Shown in pieces: positions 1 to 9,081 of a stretch of DNA of 64,000 bases. Position 1 is the stretch's first letter; each line of letters starts with the position of its first letter. The notes under the pieces were generated by a model. That model was not told the origin of the DNA and made no database searches. It was given only the letters and a program-made list of their open reading frames with translations. The translations under genes were made by a program, and so were the position numbers. The stretch is from Paracoccus lutimaris (GTDB taxonomy: Bacteria > Pseudomonadota > Alphaproteobacteria > Rhodobacterales > Rhodobacteraceae). The stretch covers positions 62,001-126,000 of the forward strand of contig NZ_QPJL01000006.1 of the NCBI RefSeq assembly GCF_003337565.1, given 5' to 3'.

Positions 1-591
1 CAGCCAGCCGGCGCCCAGCATCACCGCCATCGCCAGCGAGACCAGCCCGCAAAGCAGCGCGAAGGGCCGCAAGAGGCCGAAAAGCTTGCCGAAAAGCCCG
101 CCCTCATAGACCGGCATCAGGTCGGGGGTCAGGTGAAAGGGCACCCCCAGAAGGACATTGCCCACCGCCACCCCGAACAAAAGCGCCGGGACAAAGCCGC
201 CGATGAACAGCGCCCGGTCCCACATTGCCCGCCAGCGCGTCCCCTCGCGCTTGCTGCGATACTTGAAGGCCACCGGCCGCAGGATCAGCGCCGTCAGGAT
301 CAGGAACATGGCCATATAAAAGCCCGAGAAACTGATCGCATAAAGCGGCGGCCATGCCGCAAAGATCGAGCCGCCGCCCAGAATGAACCAGACCTGATTG
401 CCCTCCCAGACCGGGCCGACGGTGTTGATGACCACGCGGCGTTCCAGATCGGTGCGGGCGACAAAGGGCAAAAGCATCCCCGTGCCCATGTCGAAACCAT
501 CGGTCAGCGCGAATGCGATCAGCATGACCCCGATCAGCAGCCACCAGACCACGCGCAGGAACTCAAAGGGAACCAGCTCGAACAGGATCAT
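1..591 (-). CDS. cydB: cytochrome bd quinol oxidase subunit II (partial, C-terminus outside window)
   Basis: CydB pairs with CydA in the inner-membrane cytochrome bd oxidase, which reduces O2 with electrons from ubiquinol and has high oxygen affinity. The visible 197 codons start at an ATG overlapping the cydA stop (ATGA). The product begins [17 protein letters not shown] and continues with hydrophobic helices and a GFDMG motif typical of the CydB N-terminus. The family is about 380 residues, so roughly half the gene is missing beyond position 1. It is the last visible gene of cydDCAB and is translationally coupled to cydA. The open frame runs off the window edge without a stop. Confidence 0.96.
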   Translation of the reverse strand, partial: MILFELVPFEFLRVVWWLLIGVMLIAFALTDGFDMGTGMLLPFVARTDLERRVVINTVGPVWEGNQVWFILGGGSIFAAWPPLYAISFSGFYMAMFLILTALILRPVAFKYRSKREGTRWRAMWDRALFIGGFVPALLFGVAVGNVLLGVPFHLTPDLMPVYEGGLFGKLFGLLRPFALLCGLVSLAMAVMLGAGWL

Positions 592-2183
592 TTCGCCACC
601 TCCGCCCGGCCGGAAAGCCGGTTTTCATGCCGTTGCATCCAGTCCTCGGTCAGGGCGACATCCTCATGCGGGCCCTTGCGGATGTATTTGAACATCAAGC
701 CCATCTCGACCACGAACAGCGCCGAATACAGCAGCACAAAGCCCGCCAGCGTCACCGCCACCTCGGCCACGCTCAGGTGGCTGACGGATAGCGCGGTGGG
801 CAGGACCTCGGCCACGGTCCAGGGCTGGCGGCCATATTCGGCGACGATCCAGCCCATTTCGATGGCGATCCATGGCGCGGGCGTCGCGATCACCGCCAGC
901 CACAGCGCCCATCTGGGAAAGCTCATCCGGCGGAACGAGGCGCGCCAGAAGAAATAGCCCATCATGCAGAGCATGCCAAAGCCCAGACCGACCATGATGC
1001 GGAAGGCCCAAAAAATCGGCCAGACATGCGGGACGGTATCGGCGGCGGCCTGCGAGATCTGTTCCTCGGTCGCCTGACGGGGGTCCTCGACCCGGGTTTT
1101 CAGCAAAAGCGCATAGCCAAGGTCGTGTTCATGCCGACGAAAGCGGGCGATCAGCGCGGGATCGACGCCGCTGTCGCGCTGCGCCTGGATCTGCATCATC
1201 AGGTCATAGGCGACGATGCCATTGCGCACCCGGTCATGGGCGCGCGTCACCAACTGGTCGATGCCGGCGATTTCCTGCGTCAGCGAGCGGGTGCCGATCA
1301 GGCCCATCACATAGGGGATATGGATCGCCCATTTCGTCTCATGCGTGGTCTGATCGGGAAATCCGAACAGGGTAAAGCTGGCGGGGGCGGGTTCGGTTTC
1401 CCACATGGCCTCGATGGCGGCCATCTTCATCTTCTGGTTTTCGCTCGCGTCATAGCCGGATTCGTCGCCCAGAACGATCACCGACATGACCCCTGCCAGC
1501 CCAAAGGCCGAGGCCACTGCGATCGAGCGCCGCGCCAGCTGGATATGCCGCCCCTTGAGCAGATACCACGACGAGACCCCCAGCACGAAAACCGAGCCGC
1601 AGACATATCCCGCGCTGACTGTATGGACGAATTTCGCCTGCGCCACCGGGTTCAGGGCGACATCGAAAAAGCTGGTCAGTTCCATCCGCATGGTGATGGG
1701 GTTGAACTGCGCGCCGACCGGGAACTGCATCCAGCCATTGGCGATCAGGATCCACAGCGCCGAGAAGTTCGTGGCGATCGCCACCAGCCAGCCCACCATC
1801 AGATGCGCGCGCTTGCTGAGCCGGTCCCAGCCAAAGAACCACAGGCCGACAAAGGTCGCCTCCATGAAGAAGGCCATCAGCCCCTCCATCGCCAGTGGCG
1901 CGCCGAAGATGTCGCCGACATAATGCGAATAATAGGCCCAGTTCATGCCGAACTGGAATTCCATGGTGATGCCGGTGGCGACACCGATGGCGAAGTTGAT
2001 CCCGAACAGCGCGCCCCAGAACTTGGTCATCTGCCGCCAGATCGGGCGGTCGGTCATGACATAGACCGTCTCCATGATGGCGCAGATGACGGAAAGCCCC
2101 AGGGTCAGGGGAACGAACAGAAAATGAAACAGCGCCGTGGTTGCAAATTGCAGACGCGACAGCTCGACCACACCTATTTCCAT
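588..2183 (-). CDS. cydA: cytochrome bd quinol oxidase subunit I
   Basis: CydA carries the quinol site and hemes b558, b595 and d. The 531-residue product has the early His of the heme b595 ligand ([10 protein letters not shown]), a second His in [10 protein letters not shown], and the GRQPW motif ([10 protein letters not shown]) near residue 440. A long periplasmic Q-loop ([20 protein letters not shown] onwards) resembles E. coli CydA rather than the short-loop cyanide-insensitive CioA type. I chose the ATG at 2183 because GGGGGTG lies just upstream; a TTG 12 bases earlier is also open. It lies about 30 bases after cydC and overlaps cydB by 4 bases. Length matches the family (522 in E. coli). 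Confidence 0.97.
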   Translation of the reverse strand: MEIGVVELSRLQFATTALFHFLFVPLTLGLSVICAIMETVYVMTDRPIWRQMTKFWGALFGINFAIGVATGITMEFQFGMNWAYYSHYVGDIFGAPLAMEGLMAFFMEATFVGLWFFGWDRLSKRAHLMVGWLVAIATNFSALWILIANGWMQFPVGAQFNPITMRMELTSFFDVALNPVAQAKFVHTVSAGYVCGSVFVLGVSSWYLLKGRHIQLARRSIAVASAFGLAGVMSVIVLGDESGYDASENQKMKMAAIEAMWETEPAPASFTLFGFPDQTTHETKWAIHIPYVMGLIGTRSLTQEIAGIDQLVTRAHDRVRNGIVAYDLMMQIQAQRDSGVDPALIARFRRHEHDLGYALLLKTRVEDPRQATEEQISQAAADTVPHVWPIFWAFRIMVGLGFGMLCMMGYFFWRASFRRMSFPRWALWLAVIATPAPWIAIEMGWIVAEYGRQPWTVAEVLPTALSVSHLSVAEVAVTLAGFVLLYSALFVVEMGLMFKYIRKGPHEDVALTEDWMQRHENRLSGRAEVAK

Positions 2184-2213
2184 GAGCACCCCCAACCTGT
2201 CCTAAAGATCAGA

Positions 2214-3776
2214 CTAATCCAGCCTGATATGCAATACAGCCCGCATCAGATCTGACGCGCGATGCGAGGCGAAAACCAGCGCAGCCCCGTCGGATCGCCG
2301 GGTGATCTGCCCCATCACGTGGCAGGCCATGGCCTCGTCCAGCCCTTCGGTCGGTTCATCCAGAAGCAGAATCCGCGGCTTGCGCAGCAGCGCGCGGGCC
2401 AGCGCGACTCGCCGCATCTCGCCCCCTGAAAGACCCAGGCCGCCATCGCCCAGCCGCAGATCGAGGCCGCCGCGCAAATGATCCAGCCGCATCGCGGCAA
2501 GTATCTCGCGCATGTCGTCATCGCTGGCCTCGGGGCGGGCCAGCGCCAGATTCTCGCGCAGGCTGCCCGCGATCAGCGCCACGCGCTGCGGCACAAGGAC
2601 CAGGCCGGCGCGCAGCTCCGGCTCGGGCCAGTCGGAAATGGGGCGGCCGGCCAGCGTGATTTTTTGCTCGGGCGCGGGCGGGATCAGGCCGGCGATCTGG
2701 CTTAGCAGCGTCGATTTGCCCGCACCGCTGGGGCCGGAAATCGCCAACACTCCACCCGCCGGGACCAGCAGATCCGCGACGCGCAGTGGCAGGGCCGGGA
2801 CAGCGGGGACCGGGGGCGGCATCGCCTGCTCCAGCATCGGCGCCACCCGATCAGCCGCGTCACGGATGCGGCCCCAATCGGCGACGGCGCGGCGCAGGGG
2901 AGCGGTCGCCTCGGCCAGCGCCATGGCGGCGAAAAAGCACATGGCGGCGATGGCGGGGCCAAACATCCCCAGCCGGATGCCGGTCGCGCCCAGCCCCAGC
3001 GCCCCGGCCATGGCAATGATGCGGGCCAGTTCCTGCGTCAGGGCGACGGCCCGCTCGGTCGTCTCAAGCCGGGCGGTCAAGCGCGCGGCCTCGGCCTCGG
3101 CCGCCATGGCGCGGGCGATCTGCGCGGGCAGGCGGCCATGCACGGCCAGATCGTCACGCGCGGCGATCAGGTCCAGCGCATGGCTGCGAAAATCCCGCTC
3201 GGCCCGCAGCGCCTGCCGGGCCAGCCCGGAGGCGTGCCGCAAGCCCCAACCCCCCGCCGCCAACGCCGGCCCCAGATGCGCGCCGCAGATCCAGACCGCC
3301 ATCTGCCAGCCTGCCAGCCAGGCGATCAGCGCGAATGCCCCGGCGAATGCCAGCAGCGCCGCCAGTGCCGGCAGCACGATGCGCAGCGGCAACCCGTCCA
3401 GCGCATCGGTATCGGCGACCACCCGCGCCAGCGCAGGTCCCCGGCGCAGGCGCTGCATTGCGTCCCAGGGCAGGCCCGCCAGCCCCGCCAGCACCGCGCC
3501 GCGCAAGCCGGCGACGGCACGCAGGGTGGCGTCATGGCCCAGCATCCGTTCGGCATAGCGTGCGCCGGTGCGAATCAGCGCCAGCCCCCGGACCGAGGCC
3601 GCCGGGCGGAACACGTCAAACATCACCCCCGCCGTCATCCCGGCGATGGCCGAGGCGGTGATGAACCAGCCCGACAGCGCCAGAAGGCCGCTGCCAGCCA
3701 GCAAGACCAGCGCCGCCAGCGCAGCGGCCCGGCCCATGCCGCCGCCCGCGGCCATGACCTGCCAGACCCGCCGCAT
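2214..3776 (-). CDS. cydC: heterodimeric thiol-exporting ABC transporter subunit CydC
   Basis: CydC is half of the CydDC exporter, which moves glutathione/cysteine to the periplasm and is needed to assemble cytochrome bd. The 520-residue protein has an N-terminal membrane domain (about residues 15-300) and a C-terminal ATPase with Walker A ISGPSGAGKST, signature LSGGEMRRVALARALL and Walker B RILLLDEPTEGLDE. Its start overlaps the cydD stop (TGATG), so the two halves are coupled. Assignment as CydC rather than a generic exporter rests on position between cydD and cydA. Confidence 0.93.
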   Translation of the reverse strand: MRRVWQVMAAGGGMGRAAALAALVLLAGSGLLALSGWFITASAIAGMTAGVMFDVFRPAASVRGLALIRTGARYAERMLGHDATLRAVAGLRGAVLAGLAGLPWDAMQRLRRGPALARVVADTDALDGLPLRIVLPALAALLAFAGAFALIAWLAGWQMAVWICGAHLGPALAAGGWGLRHASGLARQALRAERDFRSHALDLIAARDDLAVHGRLPAQIARAMAAEAEAARLTARLETTERAVALTQELARIIAMAGALGLGATGIRLGMFGPAIAAMCFFAAMALAEATAPLRRAVADWGRIRDAADRVAPMLEQAMPPPVPAVPALPLRVADLLVPAGGVLAISGPSGAGKSTLLSQIAGLIPPAPEQKITLAGRPISDWPEPELRAGLVLVPQRVALIAGSLRENLALARPEASDDDMREILAAMRLDHLRGGLDLRLGDGGLGLSGGEMRRVALARALLRKPRILLLDEPTEGLDEAMACHVMGQITRRSDGAALVFASHRASDLMRAVLHIRLD

Positions 3777-5404
3777 CAGCCCGCGCCCAGCCGGTATTCG
3801 CGACCGATGGTCGCAACCAGCGCCGGATCATGGGTGGCGACGATCAGGCCCGCACCGGCGCGATGCGCCGCCAGCAGCCCGCGCGTCACCTCGGCCGCCG
3901 TGGCCGCGTCCAGATCGGCCGTCGGCTCATCGGCAACGATCAGGCGCGGCGCGGCGTGCAGCGCCCGGGCCAACGTCAGCCGCCGCCCCTCGCCGCCGGA
4001 AAGGCCCGCGCCACGCTCGCCCAGACGGGTCGCCAGCCCTTCGGGCAGGGCGGCGATCAGATGCGCGGCGGCAGCGCCGCTCAGCGCCGGGGTCAGATCA
4101 CCCGGCCGCCCCATGCGCAGATTGGCCTCAAGCGTATCGTCAACGAAATGTACCCCCTGCGGCATCCAGCCCAGAGCCGCGCGCCAGGCATCGGCATTGC
4201 CATCACCCAGCGGCATCCCGTCCAGCAGGATCACGCCGGCATCCGCTTGCTCAAGCCCCGCGATCAGCCGCAGCAGCGTCGACTTGCCGGCACCGCTGGG
4301 GCCGGTGACGGCCAGCGCCGCGCCCGCCGGCAGGTCCAGATCCGGGAAACTGACGCCGCGACTGACGACACCCTGCAGCACAAGCACGCTATGCGGCAAC
4401 GCCGGGGCCCGCGCGCCCTGCCCCGCCATCCGGGCCTGCGGGGCTGTAGCCTGGTCCAGGGCCAGCGCCGCCGCATCAGCCGAGGCGCGGTCATGCCAGG
4501 CCGCCGCCAGATCGCGCAGGGGCTGAAAGAATTCCGGCGCGATCAGCAGCAAGAACAGCGCCTGCGCGGGCGAAAGCGGCGCGCCCCAGGTGCCAAAGCC
4601 GATCTCGCCCAGCAGCGAAAACCCGCAAAACACCGCCATCATGGCGATGCCCAGCGCCGCAAAAAACTCCAGCACCGTCGAGGACAGAAAGGCGATGCCC
4701 AGCACCCGCATGCTGGCCCGGCGCAGCCCCTCGGCCGCGCGGGCAAAGTCGCGCCCCAGCGCCGCCGAGGCCCCCAGCAGCCGGATATCGGGCAAGGCGC
4801 CGATGCGATCAGCCAAAAGCGCGCTGAGACTGCCCATGTCCTGCAATTGCTCTCGGCTGGCGCGGCCGGCGGCATGGCCGATCAGCGCCATGAAGACCGG
4901 GATCGCCGGCCCCGCAATCAACAGGATCAGCCCGGCCGCCCAGGAGGTGGAAAAGGCGCACAGGAAAACCGCGACCGGCAGCACCGTGACCCGCATCTGC
5001 GCCAGCACATAGCGCGCGGCATAGGGCCGGATCAGCGCCGCCTGTTCACCGACCAACGAGGCAAAGCCCCCCGCGCGGGGCAGCGCGGCCCGGCGCGCCA
5101 CCTGCGCCAGCACCCCGCCGCGCAACCGCGACGTGGCCGCCAGCGCGGCGCGCTGCGCGACCGCCTCGGCCAGCATCGCCAGAACCGCGCGCAGGGCGCC
5201 GAACAGCAGAAAACTCGCCAGCGCCAGCGCGGGCAACCGCCCCTCAAGCAGCCCGGCCAGGGCCAGCGCGGCAGAACCCGCCAGCGGCAGCCACAGCAGC
5301 CCCGACAGCGTCGAGATCAGCGCCGCCCGCCGCAGAAGCGGCCATTCCGGTGCCAAAGCCCGCTTAGCGGCGCCGGAATCGGCCCCGGCCAGCGTCTCGG
5401 TCAT
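3776..5404 (-). CDS. cydD: heterodimeric thiol-exporting ABC transporter subunit CydD
   Basis: CydD is the partner of CydC. The 542-residue protein has an N-terminal transmembrane domain followed by an ATPase with Walker A VTGPSGAGKSTLLRL, signature LSGGEGRRLTLARALH and Walker B LIVADEPTADLDA. I placed the start at the ATG at 5404 (MTETLAGADSG), not at the upstream open frame, which adds nine Arg/Cys-rich residues unlike the family. It is the first gene of the cydDCAB run; the promoter should lie in the 247 bases upstream. Confidence 0.93.
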   Translation of the reverse strand: MTETLAGADSGAAKRALAPEWPLLRRAALISTLSGLLWLPLAGSAALALAGLLEGRLPALALASFLLFGALRAVLAMLAEAVAQRAALAATSRLRGGVLAQVARRAALPRAGGFASLVGEQAALIRPYAARYVLAQMRVTVLPVAVFLCAFSTSWAAGLILLIAGPAIPVFMALIGHAAGRASREQLQDMGSLSALLADRIGALPDIRLLGASAALGRDFARAAEGLRRASMRVLGIAFLSSTVLEFFAALGIAMMAVFCGFSLLGEIGFGTWGAPLSPAQALFLLLIAPEFFQPLRDLAAAWHDRASADAAALALDQATAPQARMAGQGARAPALPHSVLVLQGVVSRGVSFPDLDLPAGAALAVTGPSGAGKSTLLRLIAGLEQADAGVILLDGMPLGDGNADAWRAALGWMPQGVHFVDDTLEANLRMGRPGDLTPALSGAAAAHLIAALPEGLATRLGERGAGLSGGEGRRLTLARALHAAPRLIVADEPTADLDAATAAEVTRGLLAAHRAGAGLIVATHDPALVATIGREYRLGAG

Positions 5405-5651
5405 GATCCAAATCCCTGCGCATCGACGCATCCCGGCCGTTCCCGCCCGGCATGTGACGGACGGGATGGCGCGTCGATATGTCTGGCGGCGAAGTCCGGG
5501 ATTTGCAATTGGCCTCGGAGGACGAGCAGCCGCAGGGGGCCGTCATCCGGGTCTTGCGGCAAAGCGGGGCGATCCGCGGCCCGGAGATTCGGCGGCGAAG
5601 CTTGCTCGATCGCCGGAAACGGCCCCGGAATCGCCCGAATGCCGGTGCCGC
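5405..5651. other. intergenic stretch upstream of cydD
   Basis: This 247-base stretch separates the stop of the capsule permease gene from the cydD start, both on the minus strand. No convincing gene is present. I looked for an FNR-type site (TTGAT-N4-ATCAA) that could give oxygen control of cydDCAB and found none. GC-rich partial palindromes near 5600-5640 could act as a terminator for the capsule gene, but no U-tract follows. Confidence 0.5.
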
Positions 5652-6470
5652 CTAGCGCTCGAGCAGATTGCGATGGTTGCGCGCCAGCAACAGCAGGCCA
5701 AAGAACAGCAAGATGACCGAGATGCTGACCACATAGATCGGGCTGACATAGCTGGCTTCGTAGGTCGGATAGATTCCGTGCCGCAACATGCCCACGCAAT
5801 GCAGCACCGGATTGTACCACAGGAACGCCTGCGCCTTGGCCGGCATCAGCTCATAGAGGAAGAACACCCCTGACATCAGGAACAGCGGCCGGGTGACGAT
5901 CTGCCAGGTCCGCTCCCATATCGGGAAGGCGGTCAGCAGATAGCAATTGAGCGTGCCGACCCCGACCCCGAAGATGGTGATCATCAGCAGCGCCTCGAAG
6001 ACCGAGACCAGATCGACCACCACAGGAAGCTGATAGATAATGAAAATACCGGAAATGACGATGCCGATGACGGTGGCATGGGTCAGGGCGTTCAGCACCA
6101 CGCGCGCGACCATGGTGTCGATGAAGGTCACGCTGGGATAGGCAAGGAAGGGGCGCGAAAAGCGGATCGAGGTCGCGACCTTGTTGGTCAGGTCGTTGAA
6201 CATCGTGAACGGCAAGAAACCGGTGGCGTAGAACAGCGGAAAGTTCGTTCCCAGCCCCGGATGCGCCAGCGCCATGCTGAAGATGATCGCCAGCAGCGTC
6301 ACACCCAGCACCGGTTCGAGAATGGCCCAGATATAGCCGCCCGCCGAGCGGCCATAGGTCGTGGCCATCTCGCGCAGCATCAGCGCCACCACAGTGCGCG
6401 CCATACGAAACCGCGGACCGGTCCGGTATGGCCGCTGCGGCACACGAATTTCAGGGGTGATATCGGACAT
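5652..6470 (-). CDS. capsule/polysaccharide ABC-2 transporter permease (KpsM/Wzm family)
   Basis: This inner-membrane permease would form the channel of an ABC exporter for capsule or other lipid-linked polysaccharide. The 272-residue protein has about six hydrophobic helices. Conserved ABC-2 features are visible, including an early amphipathic segment (TVVALMLREMATTYGRSAGG), ILEPVLG, and a C-terminal NPVLHCVGMLRHG segment typical of KpsM/CtrC/BexB. It is transcribed away from the KpsE-like and KpsT genes, which are its expected partners, across an 81-base divergent region. Normal family length. Confidence 0.92.
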   Translation of the reverse strand: MSDITPEIRVPQRPYRTGPRFRMARTVVALMLREMATTYGRSAGGYIWAILEPVLGVTLLAIIFSMALAHPGLGTNFPLFYATGFLPFTMFNDLTNKVATSIRFSRPFLAYPSVTFIDTMVARVVLNALTHATVIGIVISGIFIIYQLPVVVDLVSVFEALLMITIFGVGVGTLNCYLLTAFPIWERTWQIVTRPLFLMSGVFFLYELMPAKAQAFLWYNPVLHCVGMLRHGIYPTYEASYVSPIYVVSISVILLFFGLLLLARNHRNLLER

Positions 6471-6551
6471 GTGAACGCAAACGCTGGCCTTGGCGAGCGG
6501 CAGTATGTATCAACTGCTGCGAAAAGGTAAACCAGCGAAAGCGCAATTGCG
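6471..6551. promoter_or_regulatory. divergent promoter region between capsule permease and KpsE-like gene
   Basis: The only space available for both divergent promoters is this 81-base AT-richer segment. It contains GCGAAAAGGTAAACC at about 6519-6533. A similar CCGAAAAGGTA element occurs at 32500-32510 and its complement CTTTTCGG occurs at 31391 and 32433, all in polysaccharide intergenic regions. No clear -35/-10 pair was recognised. Confidence 0.4.
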
Positions 6552-8120
6552 GTGACCACGTCTTCAAATCCGGCCGGCGACAAGGCCGGTCAGCCGGCGC
6601 AGCCGGCCACGGGTCCGCAGGGCCCCGCACGCGCGACTCCGCCCGCCGCGCAGCCGGCAGGTCGCCCGGCGCAGGCCGCTGCCGCGGCGCCGAATCGCCC
6701 CTTCCAGACCGAAACGGGGCTTGCGGCGGGCCAGCCGCCCCGGCCGCAGCCGGCGGCCGCCACAGTTCAACCCGCAGCGCCAGCCGCAGCCGAGCCCTTG
6801 CGCGCCATCCCGCAAAAGCCCGCAGCCCCGGTGGCCACGCCGGCAGCGGCAACTGCTGCGGCCGCGCCGCCCCCGGCCGCCCGGCCGCAGGCGCAGCCGA
6901 TCCCGGTCAAGCCCATGGCCCAGGCTGTCGCCCAGCCCGCCATACGTCCGCTGCCCGCCCAGCCGGCCCTGCCTCCGGCCACACCGCTGCGCCCGACGGT
7001 CAGCATCGCCCATCCGCGCCGCCGGCACTGGCTGCTGCTGATCTCGTTCCTGCTGATGGTGGCGCTGCCAACGGTGCTTTGGGCCTGGTATCTGTGGACC
7101 CGCGCCAGCGATCAATATGTCTCGACCGTCGGCTTCTCGGTCCGCAAGGAAGAGGCGACGCCCTCGATCGATCTGCTGGGCGGGCTGGCGCCCCTGGCCG
7201 GCAGCTCGGGGGCTTCGGATACGGATATCCTTTACGAATACATCCGCAGCCAGGACATGGTCGAGAAGATCGACGGCCAGCTGGACCTGCATGCGCGCTT
7301 CTCGCGCGAATGGCCCCGCGATTTCGTCTTTGCCCTGGATCCCGAAGACCATATCGAGGACATGACCGAATACTGGCAACGCCAGGTCAAGGTGCTTTAC
7401 GACACCACCAGCGACCTGATCACGCTGAAGGTCAGCGCCTTTACCCCCGAGGACGCGCAGATCATCGCCGCGGCGGTGTTCCAGGAAAGCTCGGACAAGA
7501 TCAACGAATTGTCTGCCATCGCCCGCGACGACGCGACGCGCCTGGCCAAGGCGGAACTGGACAAGACGCGCGAGGAACTGACCACGACCCGCCAGGCGAT
7601 GACGGCGTTCCGGATGAAGTCGCAGATCGTCGATCCCGAGGCCGATCTGGCCGGGCAGATGGGCGTGCTGAGCGGACTTCAGGCGCAACTGGCCGAGGCG
7701 CTGATCGCCCATGACCTGCTGATCGAGAATGCGCGCCCGACCGACCACCGCGTGACCCAGTCCCAGCAAAAGATCGACGCCCTGCGCCGCCTGATCGACG
7801 CCGAGCGCGGCAAGTTCGGCGCCGAGGGCCAGGGCCCGGAAGGCGAAAGCTATGCCCAGCTGATGGCCGAATATGAAAAGCTGGCCGTCGACCGCGAATT
7901 CGCCGAGGGCGCCTATCGCGGTGCGCGGATCGCCTATGAGGCCGCGCTGACCGAGGCACAGCGCAAATCGCGCTATCTGGCCGCGCATATCCAGCCCAAG
8001 GTCGCGCAAAGCTCGACCGAGCCGGACCGGCCCTGGCTGCTGATCATGGTGGCGGGGATGCTGCTGACCGGCTGGTCGATCCTGGTCCTGATCTATTACA
8101 GCGTCCGTGACCGTCGCTGA
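6552..8120 (+). CDS. KpsE-like capsule export protein with long Pro/Ala-rich N-terminus
   Basis: KpsE-type proteins are inner-membrane polysaccharide co-polymerase/export adaptors that link the ABC transporter to the outer-membrane channel. This 522-residue protein has a cytoplasmic low-complexity Pro/Ala/Gln region (residues 1-150), a transmembrane helix (about 160-182, LLLISFLLMVALPTVLWAWY), a large periplasmic domain with predicted coiled coil (about 320-450) and a C-terminal helix (about 496-515). KpsE of E. coli is about 380 residues; the excess is the N-terminal extension. The start is GTG. The gene is followed after 3 bases by kpsT, so the two form an operon. Confidence 0.85.
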   Translation: MTTSSNPAGDKAGQPAQPATGPQGPARATPPAAQPAGRPAQAAAAAPNRPFQTETGLAAGQPPRPQPAAATVQPAAPAAAEPLRAIPQKPAAPVATPAAATAAAAPPPAARPQAQPIPVKPMAQAVAQPAIRPLPAQPALPPATPLRPTVSIAHPRRRHWLLLISFLLMVALPTVLWAWYLWTRASDQYVSTVGFSVRKEEATPSIDLLGGLAPLAGSSGASDTDILYEYIRSQDMVEKIDGQLDLHARFSREWPRDFVFALDPEDHIEDMTEYWQRQVKVLYDTTSDLITLKVSAFTPEDAQIIAAAVFQESSDKINELSAIARDDATRLAKAELDKTREELTTTRQAMTAFRMKSQIVDPEADLAGQMGVLSGLQAQLAEALIAHDLLIENARPTDHRVTQSQQKIDALRRLIDAERGKFGAEGQGPEGESYAQLMAEYEKLAVDREFAEGAYRGARIAYEAALTEAQRKSRYLAAHIQPKVAQSSTEPDRPWLLIMVAGMLLTGWSILVLIYYSVRDRR

Positions 8121-8123
8121 GCC

Positions 8124-8801
8124 ATGATCCGGCTGGAGAACCTGACCAAGATCTATCGGCTCAACGGCCGCAAGACGCTGGTCGCCGACCAGTTGAACGC
8201 GGTGTTTCCGACCGGCGCCTCGGTGGCACTTCTGGGCCGCAACGGGGCCGGGAAATCGACCTTGCTCAAGATGATCGCGGGCACGGTCTCGCCCACGCGG
8301 GGGCGGGTGGTCTCGGACGGATCGATCTCATGGCCGGTCGGCTTTGCCGGCAGCTTTCATGGCGAGTTGACGGGGGCACAGAACGTGCGCTTCGTTGCCC
8401 GCATCTATGGTGTCGATACCGACGAGCTGGTCGATTACGTCGCCGATTTCGCCGAGCTGGGCCAGCATTACCACCAGCCTTTCGCCAGCTATTCCTCGGG
8501 GATGAAATCGCGGCTGGCCATGGGCACCAGCATGGGCATCCATTTCGACACCTATCTGGTCGATGAGGTGACCAGCGTCGGCGATGCCGATTTCCGTGCC
8601 AAGTCGCAACGCGTGTTCAGCGACCGCATGGCCACATCCAGCGCCGTCGTGGTCAGCCACTCGATGCCGATGATCCGCAACATGTGCAATATGGGCGCAG
8701 TGCTGGACCGCGCCCATCTGACCGTATTCGACGACCTGGACGAGGCCATCGCCTATCACGAGGCGGTTCTGCGCGTGCCCAGCGGCACGGTGGGCGACTA
8801 G
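8124..8801 (+). CDS. kpsT: capsule polysaccharide ABC transporter ATP-binding protein
   Basis: This 225-residue ATPase would energise capsule export with the divergent permease. Walker A LLGRNGAGKST is at residues 37-47, the signature region is YSSGMKSRLAMG and Walker B is YLVDEVTSVGD, a pattern characteristic of KpsT/Wzt-type polysaccharide exporters. The first bases lie 3 bases after the KpsE-like stop. The protein is short and lacks the C-terminal carbohydrate-binding domain of O-antigen Wzt proteins, which favours a KpsT (capsule) role. Confidence 0.92.
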   Translation: MIRLENLTKIYRLNGRKTLVADQLNAVFPTGASVALLGRNGAGKSTLLKMIAGTVSPTRGRVVSDGSISWPVGFAGSFHGELTGAQNVRFVARIYGVDTDELVDYVADFAELGQHYHQPFASYSSGMKSRLAMGTSMGIHFDTYLVDEVTSVGDADFRAKSQRVFSDRMATSSAVVVSHSMPMIRNMCNMGAVLDRAHLTVFDDLDEAIAYHEAVLRVPSGTVGD

Positions 8802-8803
8802 GA

Positions 8804-8983
8804 TCAGCTGGCAAGGCTGGTGGCGATCAGTCCGATCAGCCCGACAAAGCCCAGCAGCATCGCGACCAGCCCGGCCTGCGCCAGCTGGCCATTGGGATTC
8901 TGCCGCATCACGATCACCAACAGCATCGCGACAAGCCCGGCACCAAAGCCCAGGAATGCAAAAGCCGAAAACAAACCACTCAT
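8804..8983 (-). CDS. small two-helix membrane protein, unknown function
   Basis: This 59-residue protein (MSGLFSAFAFLGFGAGL...) is predicted to span the membrane twice, with a short loop (RQNPNGQLAQAG) between the helices. The ATG at 8983 is preceded by a strong ribosome binding site (GGAGGGTATTTC), which makes it a real gene more likely than the longer open frame. It converges on kpsT with 2 bases between the stops. I recognise no family. Its location suggests, but does not show, a link to the envelope. Confidence 0.65.
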   Translation of the reverse strand: MSGLFSAFAFLGFGAGLVAMLLVIVMRQNPNGQLAQAGLVAMLLGFVGLIGLIATSLAS

Positions 8984-9081
8984 GAAATACCCTCCTGATC
9001 GCCGCGCTTGATACACGCGGCTTGCGCAAGGCTTGCATTTCCAGAGAGGACCGTCCAGCCGCGCCCGACCCGGCGCGGGTA

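Noticed and set aside
5405..5651. FNR/ArcA-type site before cydD
   Set aside because: No TTGAT-N4-ATCAA or close variant was found, so oxygen control cannot be claimed from sequence.
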